From assembly GCA_022566435.1 (NCBI GenBank), contig JADFIX010000002.1:1702-16050 (forward strand): a stretch of DNA of 14,349 nucleotides, read 5' to 3'. The position numbers and the translations under genes are program-made. The notes beneath the pieces are model-generated. The model worked only from the letters and a program-made list of their open reading frames with translations. It was not told where the DNA came from and ran no database searches. This document shows positions 1 through 7,482 of this stretch, piece by piece; the stretch's first letter is position 1; each line of letters starts with the position of its first letter. Origin of the DNA: Planctomycetota bacterium. Lineage in GTDB: Bacteria > Planctomycetota > Phycisphaerae > UBA1845.

Positions 1-2
1 AC

Positions 3-1154
3 GTGTCCAAGCGTGCTCGGCGGACCGCCTTGCGCAACGGGACGGTCTCGATCGAGACGGTGGAGCATTGCCTCAGTGCGTTCGCCGGACTCGGCATTGA
101 GAATTTACAGGTTGAACTCAATGCCCACGAAGTGCCGGGTATGGACGGTAGCTGTCTTCCTTTCGTACGGCAATTGCGCGAGGCGGGCATTTGTGAACAG
201 GAGGCCGCGTGCAATCCGTACGTGATCTCGGAAGTCGTGCGGGTGGCCGACGGCGATTCGGAACTCATCGCCTTACCGCCGCTGGATCCATCCGCTGATT
301 TTCTGGAAACGACGTACGATCTGGATTACGGTACGGGAACGCCGATCGAGCGGCAGAGCTATCGCGCGGTCATCACGCCGGATGCGTTCGAAGCGAATAT
401 CGCGCCCGCACGTACCTTTGTGCTGGAGCATGAGGCGGCGGAGCTTCGCAAGGCGGGACTGGGCGAGCATTTAACCTATCAGGACTTGTTGGTGATCGGC
501 GACGATGGACCGATCGAAAACTCGTATCGTTTTCCCGACGAGTGCGTGCGTCACAAGATCCTCGACCTGGTCGGTGATTTGTTCTTGCTAGGCCGCCCGC
601 TGGTCGGGCGCATTTTCGCCCGCCGAAGCGGCCATTCACTCAACCACGAACTCGTTCGAGCCCTGTTGAAACTCGATGCCAAGCAGAAGCGGGCGGAGAT
701 TCTCGAAGGAAAGCCGGTCCTGGATATTCATCGCATCCAGCGCATCCTGCCGCATCGCTATCCGTTCCTGATGATCGATCGCATCCTCGAAGTCGAAGGT
801 TCTCAACGAATCGTCGGGTTGAAGAACGTCACCGTGAATGAGGCTTTTTTTCAAGGACACTATCCGGGCGATCCCATTATGCCCGGGGTACTGATTATCG
901 AGGCGTTGGCCCAGATCGGCGGCGTGCTTCTCAGTCAGGAACTGGAACACAAAGGCAAAGTGGCCGTGCTTCTAAGTTTGGACAAAGTCAAGTTTCGGCG
1001 GCCGGTGCGCCCCGGCGATCAGTTGATGTTGGAAGCCCGGACGATTCGCCTTCGATCGTCTACCGGGCATTTGAAGGGTTGGGCGCGCGTAGCCGGTGAG
1101 TTGGCGGCGGAGGCGGAAATCAAATTCATCCTCACCGATGCGGAGTCCCACTAG
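3..1154 (+). CDS. lpxC: LpxC-FabZ fusion: UDP-3-O-acyl-GlcNAc deacetylase / 3-hydroxyacyl-ACP dehydratase (5' partial)
   Basis: Bifunctional cytoplasmic enzyme. The LpxC half removes the acetyl group from UDP-3-O-acyl-GlcNAc, the committed step of lipid A synthesis; the FabZ half dehydrates 3-hydroxyacyl-ACP. Numbering from the first codon seen, the LpxC part (about 1-225) has ETVEH with E21/H22, RHKILD with H184/D188 and SGHSLNH with H211, matching the family's zinc ligands (H22, H184, D188) and catalytic residues. The FabZ part (about 238-380) has LPHRYPFLMIDR, then GHYPGDPIMPGVLIIEALAQ with catalytic H286 and E300. Compared with E. coli LpxC roughly 55 N-terminal residues are missing, so the gene runs off the left edge; the GTG at position 3 is probably internal. 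The fusion is known in Bacteroidetes and planctomycetes. It is followed 23 bp later by lpxA, an obvious operon. The fusion couples the competing pathways that consume 3-hydroxyacyl-ACP (inference). Confidence 0.96.
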   Translation: MSKRARRTALRNGTVSIETVEHCLSAFAGLGIENLQVELNAHEVPGMDGSCLPFVRQLREAGICEQEAACNPYVISEVVRVADGDSELIALPPLDPSADFLETTYDLDYGTGTPIERQSYRAVITPDAFEANIAPARTFVLEHEAAELRKAGLGEHLTYQDLLVIGDDGPIENSYRFPDECVRHKILDLVGDLFLLGRPLVGRIFARRSGHSLNHELVRALLKLDAKQKRAEILEGKPVLDIHRIQRILPHRYPFLMIDRILEVEGSQRIVGLKNVTVNEAFFQGHYPGDPIMPGVLIIEALAQIGGVLLSQELEHKGKVAVLLSLDKVKFRRPVRPGDQLMLEARTIRLRSSTGHLKGWARVAGELAAEAEIKFILTDAESH

Positions 1155-1166
1155 CTAGGTCGGAGT

Positions 1167-1172
1167 AAGGAG
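1167..1172 (+). promoter_or_regulatory. Ribosome binding site of lpxA
   Basis: AAGGAG lies 5 nt before the GTG at 1178 in the 23-bp gap after lpxC-fabZ. It fixes the lpxA start as this GTG, which also fits the family N-terminus (STAIVDPKAQIG). Confidence 0.8.
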
Positions 1173-1177
1173 AGTCT

Positions 1178-2260
1178 GTGAGCATTCATTCCACGGCCAT
1201 TGTTGATCCGAAAGCCCAAATCGGTACCGGTGTGTCGGTCGGCGCGTATAGTGTGGTCGGTGCGGACGTCGTGCTGGGTGATCGGTGCAAGCTGCACCAT
1301 CACGCATCCGTCGAGGGTCGCACGACGTTGGGCGAATTTTGCGAGGTGTTTCCGCAAGCCGTACTGGGTCAGCCGCCTCAAGATATCAAGTTTCGTGGAG
1401 AGAAAACGGCGCTGGAAATCGGGCGGAACAACATATTTCGCGAGATGGTGACCGTGCATCCGGGGACCGAGAACGGCGGCGGGGTCACCCGGATCGGCGA
1501 CAACAACCTCATACTCATCGGCGTCCATATCGCCCACGATTGTAAAATCGGCAATCGCTGCATATTCGCCAACTACGTGCAGTTCGCCGGTCATGTGCAA
1601 GTCGACGACCACGTCAATATGGGCGGGCACAGTGCAGTGCACCATTTTGTCACGATCGGACGCCACGCTTTCGTCGGTGGGATGACCCGCGTGACCGCGG
1701 ACGTACCGCCGTTCATGGTGGTGGTGGCGGCGCGGGGTACGCGCACCGAAGTCCGCATGATCAACGGCGTGGGCCTGCAGCGGAACGGCTATAGCAACGA
1801 GGACATCAACGCCCTGAAAGCGGCTTTCATGAGGATTTTCTCGCGGCGTGCCCGCTTGAGCGGCGTGGCGATTCGCGATCGCGTGCAGGCGGTTTTGGAC
1901 ACCAAGCCGCTCAACGAGCAGGTGAAGTACCTCGGCGATCACCTGATGCGTTCGTTCGCGCACGGGCGGCACGGGCGTTATCTCGAATCGCTACGGGCCG
2001 ATCCGGTCCACCGCCCGTCGTGGAAGCTGAACGATAAGCACACACTCACCGTGCGGGTGATCGGTCGCGGTTCCGTCAGTCGCGAGCAGTGCGCACAGGC
2101 GGACGGGCGGGACCAGATATGCGAGTTGAACGCCCTGGCCGACCCGGGCTGGCGCTTCGCCGGCTGGAACGGGGGGACGACGGGCACGAAAACCCCCGTC
2201 AGCGTCGTTGTTGATGGTGACAAGACGGTGACGGCGACCTTCGCCGAGATCCAACGCTGA
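1178..2260 (+). CDS. lpxA: LpxA, acyl-ACP:UDP-GlcNAc O-acyltransferase, with a C-terminal B-repeat-like extension
   Basis: Catalyses the first step of lipid A synthesis, transfer of a 3-hydroxyacyl chain from ACP to UDP-GlcNAc, in the cytoplasm. Residues 1-190 are a left-handed beta-helix of hexapeptide repeats and about 191-270 the helical C-terminal part. HIAHDCKIGNRC (117-128) holds the catalytic base H120 (E. coli H125); K71, H117, H139 and H155 match E. coli K76, H122, H144 and H160. G168 occupies the hydrocarbon-ruler position (E. coli G173), which suggests a long acyl chain of about C14 (inference). The protein has 360 residues against about 262 in E. coli. The extra 274-360 is a linker plus a domain starting HTLTVRV, with GWRFAGWNGG and DGDKTVTATF, the signature of the divergent InlB B-repeat family, normally found in surface proteins. 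It starts at a GTG with a good RBS and lies 25 bp before the next gene. Confidence 0.95.
   Translation: MSIHSTAIVDPKAQIGTGVSVGAYSVVGADVVLGDRCKLHHHASVEGRTTLGEFCEVFPQAVLGQPPQDIKFRGEKTALEIGRNNIFREMVTVHPGTENGGGVTRIGDNNLILIGVHIAHDCKIGNRCIFANYVQFAGHVQVDDHVNMGGHSAVHHFVTIGRHAFVGGMTRVTADVPPFMVVVAARGTRTEVRMINGVGLQRNGYSNEDINALKAAFMRIFSRRARLSGVAIRDRVQAVLDTKPLNEQVKYLGDHLMRSFAHGRHGRYLESLRADPVHRPSWKLNDKHTLTVRVIGRGSVSREQCAQADGRDQICELNALADPGWRFAGWNGGTTGTKTPVSVVVDGDKTVTATFAEIQR
2039..2257 (+). other. InlB B-repeat-like domain fused to LpxA
   Basis: Residues 288-360 of LpxA: HTLTV, then G-x-GSV, a middle part with C305 and C315, LNALADPGWRFAGWNGG, TGTKTP, and VVVDGDKTVTATF. This order of motifs matches the roughly 70-residue beta-rich repeat (Flg_new_2 type) found in tandem in bacterial exported proteins. 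Here there is one copy and no signal peptide, since the host is a cytoplasmic acyltransferase. The reading frame is continuous with LpxA and no stop separates the two parts. Family assignment is from motif recognition only. Confidence 0.72.
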
Positions 2261-2285
2261 CCCACAAGACAAGGGAATTTGATTC

Positions 2286-3338
2286 ATGAAACGACCCCTA
2301 CGCGTCGCGGTGATCGGTGCGGGACACATGGGACGACACCACGTGCGCATCTACGGCGAGCTCGAAGACTGCGAGCTGGTGGCCGTCGTCGACAAGGACC
2401 TCGCGCGGGCCGGGGAATTCGCCGCCACGCACGGCGGCGAGGCGTTCGCGTCGTTCGCCGACGTACCGGGTGAGATTGACGCCGCGACCGTCGCGGTGCC
2501 GACGGTCTACCACGCGGAGACGGCGATACCCCTGATGGAACGCGGCGTGGCGGTGCTGGTGGAAAAACCGCTGGCCCCCGACGCGACGAGCGCCCGGCAA
2601 TTGCTCGACGCGTCGCGCAAGTCCGGCACGTTGTTGCAAGTCGGCCATTCCGAGCGATTCAACCCGGTGGTGCAGGCGATGTTGCGCATGGAGTTGACGC
2701 CGCGGTTCATCGAGACGCATCGCATCAGTCCGTTCACCTTTCGCAGCGCCGACATCGGTGTGGTGTTCGACATGATGATCCACGACATCGACATCGTGCT
2801 TCACCTGGTGAAGCGGCGGGACTATGTGATCGACGCGGCGGGGGTGGCCGTATTGGGGCCTTGCGAAGACGTGGCCAATGCCCGGGTGCGGTTCGGCGGC
2901 ACGGGTGCGGACGCCGAGGCGGTGGTGAACATGACGGCCTCTCGCCTGGCGTTGAAGACCGAGCGGAAAATCCGGGTGTTCGCGTCCACGGGTTATTTGT
3001 CCATGGATTATCAGAATAAGACGGGTGTGGCCATCAAATTCGCGGACAATTTGGATGTCATCAAGATGGCACGAGAGAGGAATTTCGAAGATCTCTCGCA
3101 GATGGCGCACCTCGATTTCGGGTCGATGGTCAACATCGAGCCGTTGCAGGTGGACGACAAGGAACCGCTTCGTGCGGAGATCGAGGCGTTTCTCGGTTCC
3201 GTGCGGGCGCGCGGGGACGGTGATTCCGAAAAAGGTCATTTGGCCGCCAGCGCCGAGGACGGCTTCGCCGCGGTGGAGATGGCCGAGCGCATCACCCGCG
3301 CGGTGCGCGAGCTCGATTGGGGCAAAGGTTTGACGTAG
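2286..3338 (+). CDS. Gfo/Idh/MocA-family NAD(P)-dependent oxidoreductase, possible GnnA-like UDP-GlcNAc 3-dehydrogenase
   Basis: A 350-residue cytoplasmic oxidoreductase. The N-terminal Rossmann fold opens with VAVIGAGHMGRHH (8-19) for the dinucleotide, and EKP at 93-95 is the family's central motif. The C-terminal domain has QVGHSERFNP (118-127) and DMMIHDIDIVL (162-172), where H166 is the likely catalytic residue. It begins 25 bp after lpxA, with AAGGGA at 2271-2276 as a probable RBS 9 nt before the ATG, so it is co-transcribed with the lipid A genes. In Acidithiobacillus ferrooxidans a Gfo/Idh-type enzyme, GnnA, lies next to lpxA and oxidises the 3-OH of UDP-GlcNAc before the aminotransferase GnnB makes UDP-GlcNAc3N. 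This neighbour suggests the same role here, but no gnnB is in the window. The family assignment is firm; the substrate is inferred from context only. Confidence 0.9.
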   Translation: MKRPLRVAVIGAGHMGRHHVRIYGELEDCELVAVVDKDLARAGEFAATHGGEAFASFADVPGEIDAATVAVPTVYHAETAIPLMERGVAVLVEKPLAPDATSARQLLDASRKSGTLLQVGHSERFNPVVQAMLRMELTPRFIETHRISPFTFRSADIGVVFDMMIHDIDIVLHLVKRRDYVIDAAGVAVLGPCEDVANARVRFGGTGADAEAVVNMTASRLALKTERKIRVFASTGYLSMDYQNKTGVAIKFADNLDVIKMARERNFEDLSQMAHLDFGSMVNIEPLQVDDKEPLRAEIEAFLGSVRARGDGDSEKGHLAASAEDGFAAVEMAERITRAVRELDWGKGLT

Positions 3339-3670
3339 ATCGGCGGGTGTCCGAGTTGCCACCGCAAAGCCGCTTAGCCAATCAGTACCGCGGCTGTGAG
3401 GGGGCGTTCGCGGTGCATTGGAGAGTGGCCGCGGATCGACAAAGAGCTGGTCGCTTACGCTTGCAGTACTGAACGCGACCGAATTCGTGCTACCAATTAG
3501 GGCGCACGAATGAGCGTGAAGGGTGGCGACGACTCCGCATCGTCGAGGCGGCGACGCAGTGATCAGTACCGTCCCGATGTATCGGGATGAGGGAGCGTCC
3601 TTGACGTGGAGTCCCGCTGTCACGGGCGCGTCAGCAAACACGACGAAACGGGCATTCGAGGATCGCCGGC
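3339..3670. other. Intergenic region with short inverted repeats
   Basis: No convincing gene in 332 bp. The only open frame (3523-3726) has no recognisable product and overlaps the next gene in another frame. Two inverted repeats can be seen: ATTCGTGC at 3483-3490 with GCACGAAT at 3504-3511 (13-nt loop), and TCCCGAT at 3572-3578 with ATCGGGA at 3581-3587 (2-nt gap). Neither has a T-run, so they are not classic intrinsic terminators; the first could still end the lpx operon transcript. The methyltransferase promoter presumably lies here but no clear -35/-10 pair was found. Confidence 0.5.
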
Positions 3671-4510
3671 ATGGATCGCAATTCTGCGGACAATTCTACC
3701 TATGTGCACGGCACGTCCACGGATGAGCAACGCCGCCTGACCGACATGAACACCCTGATCAACGCCGGGTGCATGCGCGAGTTGGCGCTGCAGGGCGGCG
3801 AGCGGGTACTGGATGTCGCTAGCGGGCTCGGTCAGTTCACGCGGGAGCTTGCCCGCGCAGTCGGTTCGACCGGGACCGTAATCGGCGTGGAACGGGACGG
3901 CGCTCAGCTCGCCGAGGCGCGGAAGCAGGCGGCGTCGCAGGGCGAGGCCGACCTGGTCGAGTTTCGCGAGGGCGACGCCTTCGACTTGCCGCTTTCCAAG
4001 AGCGAATGGGGAAGTTTCGATCTCGTTCACACCCGGTTTCTCTTGGAACACGTGTCGGACCCGCTCGGTGTGGTGAGGAAGATGGTGGCCGCGGCGAAGC
4101 CCGGCGGGCGGATCGCATTGGCGGACGACGATCACGATGTCATGCGTTTGTGGCCGGAGCCGCCCGGCGCGACGGATGCCTGGCGGGCCTATCTTCGGGC
4201 GTACGATCGGGCGGGCAACGACCCCTACGTGGGTCGGCGCCTGGTGCAGCTCTTGCATGAGGCCGGTGCGGAGCCGCGGCGTAATTCCTCGGTGTTCTTC
4301 GCCGCCTGCGCGGGCAACGAGAAGTTCGCGGGGTTGGTCGGCAACCTGATCGGCATTATGAGCGGCGCGCGGGAGGCCGTGTTGAAATATGGTCTGCGCG
4401 ATCCGACCTATTACGACGCGGCGCTGGAATCGATCCGGAATTGGGGCAAGCGACCCGACGCGGCGTTTTGGTACGGCATCTGCTGGGCGGAGGGCGTGCG
4501 ACCTGAGTAG
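3671..4510 (+). CDS. Class I SAM-dependent methyltransferase, substrate unknown
   Basis: A 279-residue soluble methyltransferase. Motif I is VLDVASGLGQF (47-57) for S-adenosylmethionine, E74 ends strand beta2 in VIGVERD, motif II is GDAFDLP (101-107), and FDLVHTRFLLEHV (116-128) with KPGGRIALADDDHD (143-156) completes the Rossmann core. The N-terminus has YVHGTSTDEQRRL (11-23), typical of ubiquinone/menaquinone-type and related methyltransferases with an N-terminal lid. The C-terminal part (160-279) contains NDPYVGRRLVQLLHEAGA and RPDAAFWYGICWAEG, which probably form the substrate side. GAGG at 3658-3661, 9 nt before the ATG, is a weak RBS. The gene stands alone, 332 bp after the lpx operon and 244 bp before an unrelated gene, so context says nothing about its substrate. 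The fold is certain, the function unknown. Confidence 0.88.
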   Translation: MDRNSADNSTYVHGTSTDEQRRLTDMNTLINAGCMRELALQGGERVLDVASGLGQFTRELARAVGSTGTVIGVERDGAQLAEARKQAASQGEADLVEFREGDAFDLPLSKSEWGSFDLVHTRFLLEHVSDPLGVVRKMVAAAKPGGRIALADDDHDVMRLWPEPPGATDAWRAYLRAYDRAGNDPYVGRRLVQLLHEAGAEPRRNSSVFFAACAGNEKFAGLVGNLIGIMSGAREAVLKYGLRDPTYYDAALESIRNWGKRPDAAFWYGICWAEGVRPE

Positions 4511-4528
4511 CGAGAGAGAGGTTCTCTT

Positions 4529-4552
4529 GGGGCGATCAATGGAATTCGCCCC
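4529..4552 (+). terminator. Possible hairpin terminator after the methyltransferase gene
   Basis: GGGGCGA (4529-4535) pairs with TCGCCCC (4546-4552) across a 10-nt loop, 18 bp after the methyltransferase stop. The stem is GC-rich but no T-run follows, so its role as a terminator is only plausible. Confidence 0.35.
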
Positions 4553-4621
4553 ACTCGGTCCGACTACAGCGAACGACGGGTCAGGCGCCTAATATATCGA
4601 GTGAGCTTGGCACGCGCTACC

Positions 4622-4710
4622 GAGCCGCATGCTTCAGCTTGCGCGGTCCCGCGAATGCTCGCACGCGGGTCAGACCCGTGGACGCCGCGCAAGCTGGAAG
4701 CCTGCGGCTC
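4622..4710. repeat. Large imperfect palindrome (REP/BIME-like element)
   Basis: The arm at 4622-4646 (GAGCCGCATGCTTCAGCTTG...) is the reverse complement of 4685-4710 except for one mismatch and one extra base. Between the arms lie two smaller inverted repeats: CCCGCG with CGCGGG (about 4648-4669), and CGGGTC/GACCCG-type pairing around 4665-4679. The whole 89-bp piece could fold into a long cruciform with a branched head. It sits in the 244-bp gap between two genes, as REP/BIME elements mobilised by TnpA-REP (RAYT) transposases do. Only one copy is in this window and no transposase is present, so the mobile origin is inference. Confidence 0.7.
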
Positions 4711-4754
4711 AGGCGATCGTAGGACTCTTGAAACAAAGTAGTAGGCAGACCGCA

Positions 4755-6317
4755 ATGCAGAATGATGACAGCGGGGAAAGAGTCGCGATTCCCGAAGACG
4801 GTCACGGGCCGATCCCGCCGCGGTACTGGTGGCTGAAGCGGATTTCGATCGGTGTGGGTGTGCTGCTGGTGGCGCTGGTTGTCCTTCGTCTTTGGTGGGG
4901 CTGGGAGGCCGACCGGCGGTTGCAGGCGGAGATCGATCGAATCATCGCCTCTGGTGAGCCCTTTTATCCGGAAGACTACATCGAAGACATTCCCGACGAG
5001 CAGAACGCGGCGGTTCTGTATGATGAAGCGGTAAAGCTCTTTGATGCCAGTGTGAGTCCCGCAGCCGAAATCAACTTTGTTTGTTCGGATTTTCTATCGT
5101 GCCCGGAAATGCTCGAGGATGCGCGGCGAGCCGTTGAAGACCGGCGCGCGATTCTCAGGATTCTGCGACGAGCTCGCAGTCGTTCGGAAGTTTTCTGGAA
5201 GAACGTTGGCATGAGGTTTGCCACGGTCGGTGTCGTAGATTTGGGCACTCAGAGAAAGCTGAGTAAGCTGATGCATATGTCGGCCTTCTGCGACTTCCAC
5301 GATGCGAATCACGAAGAGTTGGTCGCAACGTTTCACGACATGATCGCTCAAGCCGACGCCCTCAGCTGCAGACCTCATCTTATCGATTCTCTTGTGGCTT
5401 TGGCATGTAAGTCAATGGCCCGCCATGCGTTGCAAGCGACCGTTGCGAAACTCGTCGTAAGTGACGCCGGTGTCCAACCCAGCGGCACTCAGCCTGCAAG
5501 GCGCCGGCAAGTGATGGAATTGATGTCGCGACTATTAAACGAAGAGCCCATGCGGAGTTCAATTGTACGCAGTTTTCATGGTGAACGAACACTTGCATAT
5601 GACTCGGTCCAATGGATGGCGGGCACGGGTACCGGAAGCACGGGTTGGCCTGGAGTTTCAGTGGTTGAGTTGATCGACAACCTACTGGCGCGCCCACTCT
5701 ATTCCTTGGATTCCGTGCGACTCATGCGTGGATTTTCCGTTTTTGCACTTGCCGCGCAAGAGGATTCCTGGCCTGCCGCCGCCGGACGAATTGCGTCAGA
5801 GACATCGCAAGCCACGACAGTCCGCGCCGTGTCACGTCCGATGACCGAACCGCCGTACGGATCTGTCTACACTTCTCATGTTCGATCGCTTCAACTCTAT
5901 TTTCGTACTGTCGCCGAGAATCGCCTGGCCGCGACGGCGATTGCGATTCGTTTGTATGAGTTGGACTACGGGGAACGTCCCGATTCCTTAGAGGTGCTTG
6001 TCCCGGATTACTTGCCATCCGTTCCCGCGGACCCGTTCACGGACGATCAATCGAGTATTCGCTACACCCGCGATTCGGGTGGCGACCGACTGTACTCGGT
6101 GGGGCTCAACGGACGCGACGACGGCGGCGATGACACGAGAGAAAAGCCGTTTCGCTCGCGGGATTACGTGTTCTTTCTGGACGGCAAGCCTGTAGAGAAC
6201 GAAGAAGGCAAGTATGACGATGCATCGTCAGGAGAGGCTGTCAACGACAACCAGCACGGCGAAGATGATCGCGAAAACGCCGGGAATGAGGACGACCGCG
6301 AGCACCAGCCAAAGTAA
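4755..6317 (+). CDS. Single-pass membrane protein with pseudopilin-like C-terminal region (module copy 1)
   Basis: Not a named family. The ATG at 4755 is chosen because homology with the copy at 7483-9075 begins just after it (IPEDGHGPIPPRYWW, 12-26); an earlier in-frame ATG at 4629 lies inside the palindrome and adds 42 unconserved residues. The 520 residues contain a cytoplasmic N-terminus, one transmembrane helix at about 30-48, then ADRRLQAEIDRI and a large, mostly helical exported domain. Near the C-terminus come LYELDYGERPDSLEVLVPDYLPS (around 401-423), YSVGLNGRDDGGDD (447-460) and DYVFFL (470-475). These resemble the calcium-binding end of GspG-like pseudopilins and are common in planctomycete membrane proteins, but there is no prepilin cleavage motif. 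The last 29 residues (492-520) are antisense to the end of the convergent gene and are rich in D, E, N, Q. No clear RBS. Function unknown. Confidence 0.82.
   Translation: MQNDDSGERVAIPEDGHGPIPPRYWWLKRISIGVGVLLVALVVLRLWWGWEADRRLQAEIDRIIASGEPFYPEDYIEDIPDEQNAAVLYDEAVKLFDASVSPAAEINFVCSDFLSCPEMLEDARRAVEDRRAILRILRRARSRSEVFWKNVGMRFATVGVVDLGTQRKLSKLMHMSAFCDFHDANHEELVATFHDMIAQADALSCRPHLIDSLVALACKSMARHALQATVAKLVVSDAGVQPSGTQPARRRQVMELMSRLLNEEPMRSSIVRSFHGERTLAYDSVQWMAGTGTGSTGWPGVSVVELIDNLLARPLYSLDSVRLMRGFSVFALAAQEDSWPAAAGRIASETSQATTVRAVSRPMTEPPYGSVYTSHVRSLQLYFRTVAENRLAATAIAIRLYELDYGERPDSLEVLVPDYLPSVPADPFTDDQSSIRYTRDSGGDRLYSVGLNGRDDGGDDTREKPFRSRDYVFFLDGKPVENEEGKYDDASSGEAVNDNQHGEDDRENAGNEDDREHQPK
6228..6317. 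other. Codon-aligned antisense overlap, copy 1
   Basis: The last 90 bp of the plus-strand gene (codons 492-520 and the stop) lie opposite the last 30 codons of the minus-strand gene. Middle codon bases of the two genes face each other, because both have their second position at coordinates of the form 3n+1. Hydrophobic codons (NTN) on the minus strand therefore read as D/E/N/Q/H/K codons (NAN) on the plus strand. Confidence 0.88.
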
Positions 6318-7253
6318 CGGAAGAAGTACGCCGATCAACCGCAGCCTTGCAGCCCGCCCCGGAATTGTTCGGGCCAGCAAGAACATTGAATCCAAGTAAA
6401 GGGCCGCGGCCTCGACGAACAATAAGGCCCAGGCAAGGACCGTGCATGGGATCGACCATTCCTCGCGATTGCCCGGCGACGCCCAAGGCGCCAAGAAAAG
6501 GCATACGGGAAGAAAAGTCCACGCCAGCGCGGCGCTGGCATAATAGCTCAGCGCGACGGCACGGTTCTGTACGTGGACCGGCAGGTCGCGGGGATGAAAG
6601 AAGTAACTCGCCACACCCGTGCCGGCCACAAGCCACAGCAGGAATCCCACATGAAGTAGTGCGACCGGCCAGACTTCGGAAAACGCGAGCACGGGCCACG
6701 AGAGGCGGACAACCATGAAGCCGGGCGGGGCCCACGGAAACGCACTTTTTGGTGTCGTCCAAGTTGCCGGCGCGTAAATGTACAATAGCACGGTCGCCGC
6801 CAGGATCGGGAGGTAAGCATGAAGAACGGTCAGCATGCGAAACTTCTGGGCGTCGCCGTAGCTGATCGGCCTTGCCGTTTCCGTACTCATCTGCCGTCGA
6901 CGGGTCATGACATACCACACCGTCTTCCAGTAGGCGCGGTACCAGCCGATCTGCTTTCGATGAACCCAGGGGATTTGCGAGGTGTGACTCCGAATGGCGT
7001 CCAGTGCGAGACCGCATTCCGGACAGCGGTTGCTGGTCAAGCCGCGCAGGTTGTAGCTGCACGAGGGGCAGAGGATGTCGGTTTCGATGGGGCGAGCGTC
7101 GTCCGGGGATTCGGTCTCCGGTCCATCCTCCCGGCTCGACGGATCCTGACCGCATTCATTTCGCGAAGTACGGGCCGCCCCGCTCGACGGAGACGGAGGG
7201 AGGCCTTCGGGCGATTGAGTTGAATCCGTCTGTGCTGGTTGTTCTTCATTCAT
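6228..7253 (-). CDS. Zinc-ribbon polytopic membrane protein (module copy 1)
   Basis: 341 residues from the ATG at 7251-7253. This start is chosen because the paralogue at 8977-10005 shares it, and a one-base indel just upstream puts the two copies out of frame beyond it; the longer frame back to 7409 is not conserved. Residues 1-60 are polar and rich in S, P, D and E, probably disordered. CPSC...CPEC (C62, C65, C77, C80) is a rubredoxin-like zinc ribbon of the kind common in planctomycete membrane proteins. Hydrophobic segments follow at about 140-160, 184-215, 232-257, 268-290 and 306-337, giving five or six helices. HPRDLPVHVQNRAVALSYYA (220-239) is the best conserved loop and recalls YIP1-like proteins. 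No Shine-Dalgarno is visible. The 3' end overlaps the convergent gene by 90 bp. Function unknown; a membrane partner of the convergent gene product is inference. Confidence 0.84.
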   Translation of the reverse strand: MNEEQPAQTDSTQSPEGLPPSPSSGAARTSRNECGQDPSSREDGPETESPDDARPIETDILCPSCSYNLRGLTSNRCPECGLALDAIRSHTSQIPWVHRKQIGWYRAYWKTVWYVMTRRRQMSTETARPISYGDAQKFRMLTVLHAYLPILAATVLLYIYAPATWTTPKSAFPWAPPGFMVVRLSWPVLAFSEVWPVALLHVGFLLWLVAGTGVASYFFHPRDLPVHVQNRAVALSYYASAALAWTFLPVCLFLAPWASPGNREEWSIPCTVLAWALLFVEAAALYLDSMFLLARTIPGRAARLRLIGVLLPLLWLVLAVVLIPGVFAIIFAVLVVVDSLS

Positions 7254-7482
7254 GCAGGTTTCGCCACGATAGACAACCGGTGTCACTTCCGCAACACGCT
7301 CGAAAGCGGCGCACGGGCGAGCCCATCGCACGCAGCCATCTGGGAATATCACCACGTCGCGGTCAGGAGTCGCTGGCCGCGAGTGGGCCGACTCATGGTC
7401 AACCGGCATATTTGAGGTAGTCTATACACTAGATGCGCTCATCATCGCGCTTCTCGATCGACGCTTTACTTGCGAAGAGGAT
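7254..7482. promoter_or_regulatory. Divergent intergenic region between the two module copies
   Basis: 229 bp that must drive the minus-strand gene ending at 7253 and the plus-strand gene starting at 7483. The first 98 bp (7254-7351) are conserved before the second zinc-ribbon gene too. On the minus strand both copies keep a TTGCG(A/G)-N17-TATCGT arrangement directly upstream of the start, which would give a very short or absent leader. On the plus strand TATACA at 7423-7428 could be a -10 box, but no good -35 was found. Confidence 0.35.

Larger units (their letters stand above)
4788..7351. repeat. Tandem duplication, copy 1
   Basis: This 2.56-kb segment aligns end to end with 7540-10104. 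It includes nearly all of the plus-strand gene, the whole convergent zinc-ribbon gene, and about 100 bp upstream of the latter. Homology starts at the shared ATTCCCGAAGACGG and ends near GCAGCCATC-GGG. Some stretches are nearly identical (four differences over the 130 bases 6965-7094) while the middle of the plus-strand gene has diverged strongly. Confidence 0.85.

Noticed and set aside
1151..1972. 273-codon minus-strand frame opposite lpxA
   Set aside because: Shadow of the lpxA coding frame; no recognisable product.
2298..3641. 447-codon open frame on the minus strand opposite the oxidoreductase gene
   Set aside because: It mirrors a well-defined Gfo/Idh gene, is rich in H, R and P as antisense of GC-rich coding DNA is, and shows no domain.
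4629..4754. N-terminal extension of the first pseudopilin-like gene
   Set aside because: It lies partly in the palindrome, has no RBS, and is absent from the paralogue at 7483-9075.
7254..7409. N-terminal extension of the first zinc-ribbon gene
   Set aside because: A one-base indel against the second copy breaks the frame just upstream of the shared ATG, so the extension is not coding.
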